DNA of 20,087 nt from DATEJJ01 sp039649115 (GTDB lineage Bacteria; Actinomycetota; Actinomycetes; Mycobacteriales; Micromonosporaceae), in NCBI GenBank assembly GCA_039649115.1, contig JBBWZQ010000182.1, positions 1 through 20,087 on the forward strand, in the 5' to 3' direction. Below are positions 1-5,630 of the stretch, one piece after another. Each line of letters begins with the position of its first letter. Within the stretch, counting starts at the first letter, position 1. The notes under the pieces were generated by a model that saw only the letters and a list, made by a program, of their open reading frames with translations, made no database searches and was not told where the DNA came from. The translations under genes were made by a program, and so were the position numbers.

Positions 1-16
1 CTGGCTGTTTGTTGCG

Positions 17-238
17 TCAGGTGCCGGACAACTCGCGCCAGCCGTCGGTGCCTGACATCAGGTCCCGCACCACGTCCAGCGCCGCGTCCTCGTCGGCACA
101 CTCCAACCAACGGCTGCGCCCATCGGCGCCGCCCTCGCGGGCCTCGATCCACCAGTGCCCACCGTCCTCGTACACGAACAGGTCCCGTCGCGACAGCCGT
201 CCCCAGCGGCTGTTCCACCAGTGCTTTCGCCTTTCCAT
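17..238 (-). CDS. Small conserved hypothetical protein, 73 aa
   Basis: Starting at the ATG at 238, this frame gives a 73-residue Trp- and Arg-rich protein (MERRKHWW at the N-terminus, then DLFVYEDGGHWWIEAR) with high GC at third codon positions. An in-frame ATG at 247 would add three residues; neither start has a clear ribosome binding site. The middle resembles small actinobacterial proteins of unknown function with a YEDGGHWW-like segment. There is no signal peptide or membrane helix, and I do not recognise a function. The longer open frame running through this start into the neighbouring TraR gene is a shadow. It lies 43 bp downstream of the TraR/DksA gene on the same strand. Confidence 0.6.
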   Translation of the reverse strand: MERRKHWWNSRWGRLSRRDLFVYEDGGHWWIEAREGGADGRSRWLECADEDAALDVVRDLMSGTDGWRELSGT

Positions 239-281
239 GGGACACATTCGAACACATGTCCGACGATGAGCGGGAGGGGAT

Positions 282-650
282 CTAGGCGCCACGCTGGCAG
301 GATTCGCAGAACGCGATCTGCGGCACCGCGTACAGCCGGGGGAGTTCGATCGGGACGCCGCAGGACAGGCACGTCCCGTACCGGCCGGTCGCCATCCGGC
401 GCAGCGCACTCTCGATGTCGGCCAGCGCCTGGCGGGCCGCCGCGGCCAGCAGCGCGGACATCTCGTCGCGGGCGCGCTCGCCAGCGGCCGCCGCGCTCGC
501 CAACTCTTCAGCGGCAAGCTCCTCGGCCGCGAGGTCGACGAGTTGCTCGATGCGGAACTCGCGCTGCTCTTGGAGCCGGGCGCGCAGCACCGGCAGGCTC
601 GTGGCGAGTTCGGGGTGGGGCACGTCAGGTGTGGGCATGGCAGTGGACAA
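282..650 (-). CDS. TraR/DksA-family C4 zinc-finger protein, 122 aa
   Basis: Residues 20-87 are a long charged, alanine-rich helical region predicted to form a coiled coil. They are followed by a C4 zinc finger with C94-x2-C97 and C115-x2-C118 (GTCLSCGVPIELPRLYAVP, then FCESC). This layout is that of the DksA/TraR family, which enters the RNA polymerase secondary channel; at 122 residues it is a short actinobacterial member. In those bacteria such proteins are usually annotated only by family. The start is probably the TTG at 650: an AAGGGG ribosome binding site lies 6 bases before it, whereas the in-frame ATG at 638 has none at useful distance. Whether the acidic fingertip residues needed for DksA activity are present is not clear. 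Confidence 0.85.
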   Translation of the reverse strand: MSTAMPTPDVPHPELATSLPVLRARLQEQREFRIEQLVDLAAEELAAEELASAAAAGERARDEMSALLAAAARQALADIESALRRMATGRYGTCLSCGVPIELPRLYAVPQIAFCESCQRGA

Positions 651-679
651 CGCTGACCCCCTTGTCAGGGACGTCTTCG

Positions 680-702
680 TAACGGGAAGTGAGTTAACGG
701 GA
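680..702. repeat. Direct repeat TAACGGGA upstream of TraR-like gene
   Basis: TAACGGGA occurs at 680-687 and again at 695-702, 15 bases apart, in the 114-base gap between the TraR-like gene and the membrane protein gene. The spacing and position, about 30-50 bases upstream of the TTG start at 650, would suit a regulator site or promoter elements for the TraR-like gene. No other feature was seen in this gap. Confidence 0.3.
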
Positions 703-764
703 GGAAGGGAAAGTGCCGGAGACCGCGCGGATCAGGTCCGGACACGCAGCTTGCGCAATGGCCG

Positions 765-1307
765 TCAACCAGCGTTCGTCAGCACCGGCGGCGCGCGCAC
801 GGCCGGCAGCCCCGGCGGCGCGCGGCGGACCCGCGAGCGGATCGGCGTGACACCGGCCAGCAGGACCAGGAGCACGGCGACGCCGGCGGCGGCCAGGAGG
901 GCGGACGGCTGCTGGGTGCCCGCGCTGGCCACGACCACGCGTGGCGGGCGGGCGGCCAACCGCCGGGCGGGGACGGCCCGCGCGGCGTGCACCGCGGGCC
1001 GGGCCGCGAGGCCGGCACTGTGGAGGGTGGCACTGTGGAGGCCGGCGCTGTGGAGGGTGGCACCGTGGAGGCTGGCACCGTGGAGGGTGGCGCCCTGGGG
1101 GCCGGCGCCCTGGGGGCCGGCGCCCTGGGGGCCGGCACTGGGGAGGGTGGCAGTGTGCCCGCGGGTGGCGGCCACGACCCCGGCGAGCCGCGCCGAGCCG
1201 CTCAGCAGGGCCAGGACCAGCAGGACCGGAACGGCAACCGCCGAGGCGACGACCCTCGCGCCGAGGATCCTCGCGCCTTCCCTGCGCGGCGCACCAGACA
1301 TCTTCAT
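765..1307 (-). CDS. Two-helix membrane protein with pentapeptide tandem repeats, 180 aa
   Basis: A signal-like hydrophobic segment (about residues 17-47) is followed by ten five-residue units at 53-102 (ATLPS, three AGPQG, ATLHG, ASLHG, ATLHS, AGLHS, ATLHS, AGLAA). A Pro/Arg-rich spacer comes next, then a second membrane helix (about 136-153) and a basic tail. The units follow A-x-L-x-x in seven of ten cases, like pentapeptide-repeat proteins, but lack the usual Asp/Asn at the second position and are too few for a standard solenoid. This reading frame is chosen over the overlapping frames because of its high third-position GC and the correctly placed N-terminal hydrophobic segment. The start is the ATG at 1307; another ATG at 1301 is possible. 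No function is recognised. Confidence 0.65.
   Translation of the reverse strand: MKMSGAPRREGARILGARVVASAVAVPVLLVLALLSGSARLAGVVAATRGHTATLPSAGPQGAGPQGAGPQGATLHGASLHGATLHSAGLHSATLHSAGLAARPAVHAARAVPARRLAARPPRVVVASAGTQQPSALLAAAGVAVLLVLLAGVTPIRSRVRRAPPGLPAVRAPPVLTNAG
1002..1151 (-). repeat. 15-bp tandem repeat inside membrane protein gene
   Basis: Ten 15-bp units run without gaps and keep the reading frame. On the plus strand they fall into two groups: units like CTGTGGAGGGTGGCA, alternating with GCCGGC-type variants, and three near-identical copies of CCCTGGGGGCCGGCG. The pattern suggests repeat expansion by slippage, with the three identical copies being the most recent. Confidence 0.85.
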
Positions 1308-1311
1308 TCGA

Positions 1312-1326
1312 GGGTACGCGATACCC
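1312..1326. promoter_or_regulatory. Inverted repeat GGGTA-N5-TACCC before membrane protein gene
   Basis: GGGTA and TACCC flank a 5-base centre five bases upstream of the ATG at 1307. It could be an operator, or it may simply contain a -10-like TACCCT on the minus strand. The arms are short, so chance is possible. Confidence 0.25.
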
Positions 1327-1376
1327 GGCTCGTCAAATCGGGCGGCACGAATGCCTTGCCCCGCATCGACCTGCCC

Positions 1377-1452
1377 TGATATACATCAGTCATTAATCAT
1401 TAACTTTGTTAACTGAAGCTTGAACAGGCGACTCGTTCCGGGAACGCTTCCT
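1377..1452 (+). promoter_or_regulatory. AT-rich promoter/operator region of chitinase gene
   Basis: This is the only clearly AT-rich patch in the first part of the window. It holds a near-palindrome TGATATACATCA (1377-1388), a tandem TCATTAA pair (1390-1403), a perfect inverted repeat TTAAC-N3-GTTAA (1400-1412), a GTTCC-G-GGAAC palindrome (1435-1445), and an overlapping LacI-type operator-like sequence CGGGAACGCTTCCT (1439-1452). No canonical DasR site (ACTGGTCTAGACCACT) is visible. The -10/-35 boxes cannot be fixed with confidence. The region would carry the promoter and one or more control sites for the chitinase at 1508. Confidence 0.5.
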
Positions 1453-1507
1453 GTCGGTCGTCTCACCCCCCGTCCGTCCACACGGGAACCCCGAGAAGGA
1501 GGAAGCA

Positions 1508-2905
1508 GTGCGGCGATCGAGACTCCTGACACTCACCGTCGCGGCAGGCGCCGCGGCAGCCGCGGCCATGCTCAGCGTGGAGTTCGCCTCGTCGGCCCAG
1601 GCCGCCACGCTGGGCAGCAACTGGTACGGCTCCGCACCGTACGTGATGCCGCTGGACAACAACCCGCCCAACCTGCCCGCGGTCATGGCAGCCACTGGGC
1701 AGAAGGCATTCGAGCTGGCGTTCGTCCTGGCGCCCAACGGCGGCGGCTGCACGCCCACCTGGGACGGTACGGCGAGTGTCTCGTCCGACACCACGGTCGC
1801 CGCCGTCATCAACGGCGTCCGCGCCAGCGGCGGCGACGTCACCGTGTCCATCGGCGGCTACGGCGGGACCAAGCTCGGCCAGACCTGCGGCTCCGCCGCC
1901 GCGACCGCGGCCGCCTACCAGCAGGTCATCGACAAGTACTCGCTGAAGGCGGTGGACTTCGACCTGGAGGAGCCGGAGTACGAGAACATCGCGGCCATCA
2001 ACAACGAGGTGGGCGCGGCCCAGATCCTCCAGCGCGACAACGCCGGCCTGTACGTGTCGATCACGACCGCCGGCACCGCCGCCGGTACCGGGTACTTCGG
2101 CCAGAACGTGCTCAACACGGCCAAGAGCCTGGGCTTCACGCCGGCCAACTATTCGATCATGCCGTTCGACGGCGGGTTCAACGGCGCCTCCTCGCAGACC
2201 GCCGCGCTGGAGGCGTTCCACACGCTGCTGATGAACACGTTCGGCTGGAGCAGCGCCACCGCGTACAACCACGAGGGCGTCTCGATGATGAACGGGCGCA
2301 GCGACTCGGGTGAGTACTTCTACCAGGCCGACTTCCAGACCGTGCTGAGCTACGCGACCGGGCACGGGCTGACCCGCTACACGTTCTGGTCGGTGAACCG
2401 GGACCGGGCCTGCAACCCGCCGATCAGCACCACCTCGGGCGTGTGCAGCAGCGTCACCCAGAACGACTGGGACTTCACGAAGTACACGACGCAGTTCGCC
2501 GGCGCCGCGCCACCCACCTCGGCACCGAGCGTGGCCCCGACCTCGCCCGGCACCTGCGGCGCGCCGGCGTGGAACGCGGCGACGGCGTACACCGGCGGGC
2601 AGCAGGTCTCCTACAACGGCCACAGCTGGACCGCGAAGTGGTGGACCCAGGGCGACGTACCCGGCAACAACAGCCAGAACGTGTGGACCGACAACGGCGC
2701 CTGCACCGGCGCCGGCCCATCGCCCACCCCGACGGCCACCGGCGGCGGCCAGTGCGCCGGCCTGTCTCCCTGGAGCGCCACGACGGTCTACGTCGCCAAC
2801 AATTCAGTGACCTACAACGCCCACAACTGGACCGCCAAGTGGTGGACCCAGGGCGACACCCCCGGCGGCTCCGCCAACGTCTGGACCGACAACGGCCCCT
2901 GCTGA
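1508..2905 (+). CDS. Secreted GH18 chitinase with two chitin-binding modules, 465 aa
   Basis: The protein hydrolyses beta-1,4 bonds in chitin outside the cell. It has a signal peptide (1-32, likely cut after SAQA) and a GH18-type barrel (about 33-330). The SIGG strand lies at 114-117, and the catalytic motif is VDFDLE with D150, D152 and E154. The first Asp of the usual DxxDxDxE is Lys here (K147). Pro/Thr/Ser linkers separate two CBM5/12 chitin-binding modules at 350-399 and 416-465, each with a Cys at both ends and an identical WTAKWWTQGD stretch. The GTG start follows a strong ribosome binding site (GAAGGAGGAAGCA). It is convergent with a second GH18 gene of the same length but different architecture. 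Confidence 0.93.
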   Translation: MRRSRLLTLTVAAGAAAAAAMLSVEFASSAQAATLGSNWYGSAPYVMPLDNNPPNLPAVMAATGQKAFELAFVLAPNGGGCTPTWDGTASVSSDTTVAAVINGVRASGGDVTVSIGGYGGTKLGQTCGSAAATAAAYQQVIDKYSLKAVDFDLEEPEYENIAAINNEVGAAQILQRDNAGLYVSITTAGTAAGTGYFGQNVLNTAKSLGFTPANYSIMPFDGGFNGASSQTAALEAFHTLLMNTFGWSSATAYNHEGVSMMNGRSDSGEYFYQADFQTVLSYATGHGLTRYTFWSVNRDRACNPPISTTSGVCSSVTQNDWDFTKYTTQFAGAAPPTSAPSVAPTSPGTCGAPAWNAATAYTGGQQVSYNGHSWTAKWWTQGDVPGNNSQNVWTDNGACTGAGPSPTPTATGGGQCAGLSPWSATTVYVANNSVTYNAHNWTAKWWTQGDTPGGSANVWTDNGPC

Positions 2906-2917
2906 CCCCCAGAGCCG

Positions 2918-2974
2918 CGCAACTTCGTTGAAGTTGCGGTGTCGAGAGGCCTCGGACACCGCAACTTCAACGAA
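2918..2974. terminator. Bidirectional hairpin between convergent chitinase genes
   Basis: Two perfect 20-bp arms (2924-2943 and 2955-2974) can form a long stem. Nested in the left side is an alternative 9-bp hairpin, CGCAACTTC-GTT-GAAGTTGCG (2918-2938). There is no clear T-tract, as is common for terminators in GC-rich actinobacteria. The position, 13 bases after one stop codon and 17 before the other, fits a shared terminator. The motif GCAACTTC appears on both arms, so two competing folds are possible. Confidence 0.8.
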
Positions 2975-2990
2975 CTTTCCGCGATCTTGG

Positions 2991-4388
2991 TCAGGAGAGG
3001 ATGGGGGTCAGGGCGGCGATCAGCGCGTGCGAGTCGGAGTCCTGGCTGAGCTCCCAGGCCATCGCGCCGCGCAGGCCCAGTCCGCGGACCAGGGCGGTGC
3101 GCTCCGCGATGGACCGCGGGTCGGAGTACACGATCGTCGTCGGCGCGGTCACCGTGCCGCTGGCGAGCACGTGCACGGCGGCCGGATCGGTCAGGTACGG
3201 CTCGCCCGCGTACCTGTCCCAGTGCCTGGTGAAGCCGCTCGCGGTGGAGCCGAGCACGCCGGACACGTCGACCAGGTCGTGGTACGTGGGCTGGGGCTTC
3301 TGGTCCCACTGCAGGCTGTTCGAGTCCAGCCCGGTGTTGTCGAACGAGCTGTACAGGTCGGTCGAGTGCAGGTACTGGTTGCCGTAGAAGGGCACGCCCA
3401 CCACGATCTTGCTGGCCGGTACCCCGCCCCGCAGGTACCAGCCGACCGTCCCCACGGTGTTCCAGGTCCAGTCGCTGGCGTGCGGATCGCGCGGGTCGCG
3501 CAGGAACAGTGTGTCGGGCGCCGCGACGGTACCGCCGGGCACGTTGAAGTCGTACGTCATCACGTTGGCCCAGTCCAGCGAGCGGGTGAACTGCGCGAGC
3601 TCGAAGTAGTTGGTGGAGCCCTTCGCCGCCGGCAGTGCGGCGGTCAGCAGGTAGTGCTTGTGGTCGGCGGCGCCCAGCGCGTCGAGCTGGCGGCGGAACT
3701 CCTGCGCCAGCAGGGTGGCGTTGTGCCGGTCGGCTGGCCCGTACCCGACGTTGCCGCCGGCCAGCTGGGTCGGGTACTCCCAGTCCAGGTCGATGCCGTC
3801 GAACAGACCCGCGGCGGCGCCCACCCCGCCGGCGCCCGCCGGCCAGCCCCCGCCCGGCAGGTTGCCCTTGATGAAGGTGTCGAGGCAGGCCGACACGAAC
3901 GCCTGCCGGCGCGCCTCGCTGGCCGCGACGCTGGCGAACCAGGTCGACTTGGTCCAGCCGCCCAGCGAGATCTCGATCTTCAGCCCCGGGTGCGCGGCCT
4001 TGAGCTTGGTGAGCTGGTTGAAGTTGCCGAACAGGTGCTGGTCCGGGTTGTCCGGGTTATCGGCGGCGCCGTCGACGGTGTTGTCGCCGGTCCAGTAGAC
4101 CTGCTGGTAGTCGGCCCACGGATCAAGGATGTCGCAGCTGGGCGTGCCGGTCGCGGGATCGAAGCCGGGCACGCCGAACGCGTACTGGATGACGTTGAGC
4201 TTGTCGACGGGGATGTCCTTGACGTAGTAACCGCGGCCGTAGACGTCCCAGTCCGCGAAGTACGCGGTAACCACCTTCGCCGGCGCGCCACCGCCGTCGT
4301 GCGCCTGCACGGCCGTGGCCGGGCCAACCGCGGCCCCGGCGCCGAGCACCAGCGCCGCCGCGACGGCGAACCGCCTCTTGGATAACAT
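2991..4388 (-). CDS. Secreted GH18 chitinase, single-domain, 465 aa
   Basis: This is a canonical GH18 endochitinase. It has a signal peptide (1-29, likely cut after AVQA), the SLGGW motif at 141-145, the full catalytic motif FDGIDLDWE with D197, D200, D202 and E204, MTYDF at 277-281, and a C-terminal GAMAWELSQD strand at 441-450. There is no carbohydrate-binding module, so it probably works on soluble or amorphous chitin and complements the two-module enzyme nearby. The start is the ATG at 4388, which gives a proper signal peptide and has GGGGAG six bases upstream. An upstream extension of the open frame to 4562 overlaps the divergent promoter and is rejected. Confidence 0.94.
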   Translation of the reverse strand: MLSKRRFAVAAALVLGAGAAVGPATAVQAHDGGGAPAKVVTAYFADWDVYGRGYYVKDIPVDKLNVIQYAFGVPGFDPATGTPSCDILDPWADYQQVYWTGDNTVDGAADNPDNPDQHLFGNFNQLTKLKAAHPGLKIEISLGGWTKSTWFASVAASEARRQAFVSACLDTFIKGNLPGGGWPAGAGGVGAAAGLFDGIDLDWEYPTQLAGGNVGYGPADRHNATLLAQEFRRQLDALGAADHKHYLLTAALPAAKGSTNYFELAQFTRSLDWANVMTYDFNVPGGTVAAPDTLFLRDPRDPHASDWTWNTVGTVGWYLRGGVPASKIVVGVPFYGNQYLHSTDLYSSFDNTGLDSNSLQWDQKPQPTYHDLVDVSGVLGSTASGFTRHWDRYAGEPYLTDPAAVHVLASGTVTAPTTIVYSDPRSIAERTALVRGLGLRGAMAWELSQDSDSHALIAALTPILS

Positions 4389-4421
4389 TCGCGCTCCCCT
4401 CTGGTCACTCCATTCCCGGTC

Positions 4422-4450
4422 AGACTCGCGGAGCGGGTACCTTCTGTCAA
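4422..4450 (-). promoter_or_regulatory. Candidate promoter of single-domain chitinase
   Basis: A perfect -35 TTGACA lies on the minus strand at 4450-4445. A poor -10 candidate, GAGTCT at 4427-4422, follows after 17 bases. The -35 is convincing and the -10 is not, which may indicate activator or anti-repression control. The hexamer pair lies 34-62 bases upstream of the ATG at 4388. Confidence 0.4.
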
Positions 4451-4457
4451 GACTCTT

Positions 4458-4463
4458 TACAAT
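4458..4463 (+). promoter_or_regulatory. -10 box TACAAT for lactonase gene
   Basis: TACAAT sits in a short AT-rich stretch. Six bases separate it from a GTG at 4470 that is in frame with the lactonase, so transcription would begin at or next to that GTG. No recognisable -35 lies 17 bases upstream. Confidence 0.5.
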
Positions 4464-4487
4464 TAAGCGGTGGCTAGGGTGGTCGCC

Positions 4488-5501
4488 ATGGGCAGCCTGG
4501 TCTACGTCGGCGGTTACGGTTCGGGCATTTCGGTGTACGCGCGCGGGCGCGACAGCGCGCACCTGTCACCGCTGGGCGCGCTGGACACACCCGACCCGTC
4601 GTACCTGATCGCCGACCACGAGGCCCGGCTGCTGTACGCGGTCAACGAGTTGGACGCCGGCACGGTCACCTCCTACGCCGTCGAAGCGGACGGCCTGCCG
4701 CGCCGGCTGTCCACTCAGCAGAGCGACGGCGTGCAGCCCTGCCATCTCGCGCTCTGCCAGGGGTACGTCATCGCGGCCAACTACGGCTCCGGCAGCGCCA
4801 GCGTCCACCCGGTGGACTCCGGCGGCAACCTCGACCCCGCCATCGACCTGGTGCAGCACCGGGGCAGCGGCCCCGAGCCCGAGCGCCAGGAGGGCCCGCA
4901 CGCGCACCAGGTGCACCTCGCCAGCGACCTGGTCACCATCGTCGACCTCGGCACCGACCGGCTGATGCACTACCGGCTCGACCCGGGCAGCGGTCGCCTC
5001 GCACCCATCGGCGAGACCGCGACGGCACCCGGCTCCGGTCCCCGCCACGCCGTGCTCCACCCGTCCGGCCGCTGGTACGTCACGTGCGAGCTGGACTCCA
5101 CCGTGGCGACCTTCGAGCCGGACCCGGCGAGCGGCGCGCTGCGGCTGTCCGCCAGCCAGCCGGCCACCATGTCCACTGTGGATGGCGGCAACTTCCCGTC
5201 CGGCATCGCGCTGTCCGGCGACGGGCGCTTCCTGTACGTGGGCAACCGGGGTGCGGACACCATCGCCACGTTCGCGCTCGGCGCCGGCGGCGAACTGGAG
5301 CCCGTTGGCGAGGTGGGTACCGGCGGCCACTGGCCGCGCCAGTTCGCGCTGGTCTCCGATCTGCTCTACGTGGCCAACGAGCGCTCGGGCACCGTGGTCG
5401 CGCTGCACATCGACACGGCTACCGGCCTGCCGGAGCCGACCGGCGAGGTTGTCGAGGTGGCCAGGCCCAGTTGTGTGCTGGTGACCGGCTGGCAGATCTG
5501 A
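4488..5501 (+). CDS. Lactonase-family seven-bladed beta-propeller protein, 337 aa
   Basis: The protein shows repeated beta-propeller blade strands such as SLVYVGGYGSG, RLLYAVNEL, RFLYVGNRGADTIATF and DLLYVANERSGTVVAL. It also has the conserved GPHAHQVHL and SGPRHAVLHPSG segments. This is the lactonase / 6-phosphogluconolactonase (YbhE-like) fold, and the length matches the usual 330-350 residues. Family members hydrolyse 6-phosphogluconolactone or other lactones; the substrate here is unknown. It has no signal peptide, so it is cytoplasmic. Two starts compete. The ATG at 4488 has TAGGGTGG about six bases upstream. The GTG at 4470 would be leaderless behind the TACAAT box and adds six residues. 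I chose 4488 because the family begins close to LVYVGGYG. Confidence 0.85.
   Translation: MGSLVYVGGYGSGISVYARGRDSAHLSPLGALDTPDPSYLIADHEARLLYAVNELDAGTVTSYAVEADGLPRRLSTQQSDGVQPCHLALCQGYVIAANYGSGSASVHPVDSGGNLDPAIDLVQHRGSGPEPERQEGPHAHQVHLASDLVTIVDLGTDRLMHYRLDPGSGRLAPIGETATAPGSGPRHAVLHPSGRWYVTCELDSTVATFEPDPASGALRLSASQPATMSTVDGGNFPSGIALSGDGRFLYVGNRGADTIATFALGAGGELEPVGEVGTGGHWPRQFALVSDLLYVANERSGTVVALHIDTATGLPEPTGEVVEVARPSCVLVTGWQI
5172..5182. repeat. TCCAC-T-GTGGA palindrome, copy 1
   Basis: Odd-centred palindrome inside the lactonase gene, where it encodes Ser-Thr-Val-Asp. It is one of three exact copies in the window; the others are at 7256 and 12997. Confidence 0.6.
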
Positions 5502-5536
5502 ACCGGGCAGCTGGCATCCGACGTCATGGAGGCCGC

Positions 5537-5599
5537 TAGGCTGGCCGCGTGACGATCGTTGCGGACACCACGACCGGGTCCACCACCTCCACGACGTGA
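5537..5599 (+). other. Orphan -10 box with 16-codon leaderless ORF
   Basis: The 129 bases between the lactonase and the helicase gene hold TAGGCT (5537-5542), six bases, then a GTG (5549). The GTG opens a 16-codon frame (VTIVADTTTGSTTSTT) that stops at 5599. The arrangement copies the other leaderless starts in this window. Either it is a real micro-ORF or the start of a gene lost by deletion. Nothing else was seen in this gap, and no strong hairpin terminator is evident. Confidence 0.25.
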
Positions 5600-5630
5600 C
5601 CGGGCGCCGTGCCACCCAACCCGCCGCCGG

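Noticed and set aside
1002..1151. Tandem repeat as a CRISPR array
   Set aside because: Units are contiguous with no spacers and keep a reading frame, so this is a coding tandem repeat.
1463..2623. 386-residue minus-strand frame opposite the first chitinase
   Set aside because: Antisense shadow; the plus strand has signal peptide, catalytic motif and two chitin-binding modules.
2928..4385. 485-residue plus-strand frame opposite the second chitinase
   Set aside because: Antisense shadow with low-complexity Val/Arg/Gly composition; the minus strand holds the GH18 catalytic motif.
4389..4562. N-terminal extension of the second chitinase to 4562
   Set aside because: It overlaps the divergent promoter and the lactonase start, and would bury the signal peptide. 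The ATG at 4388 has a good ribosome binding site.
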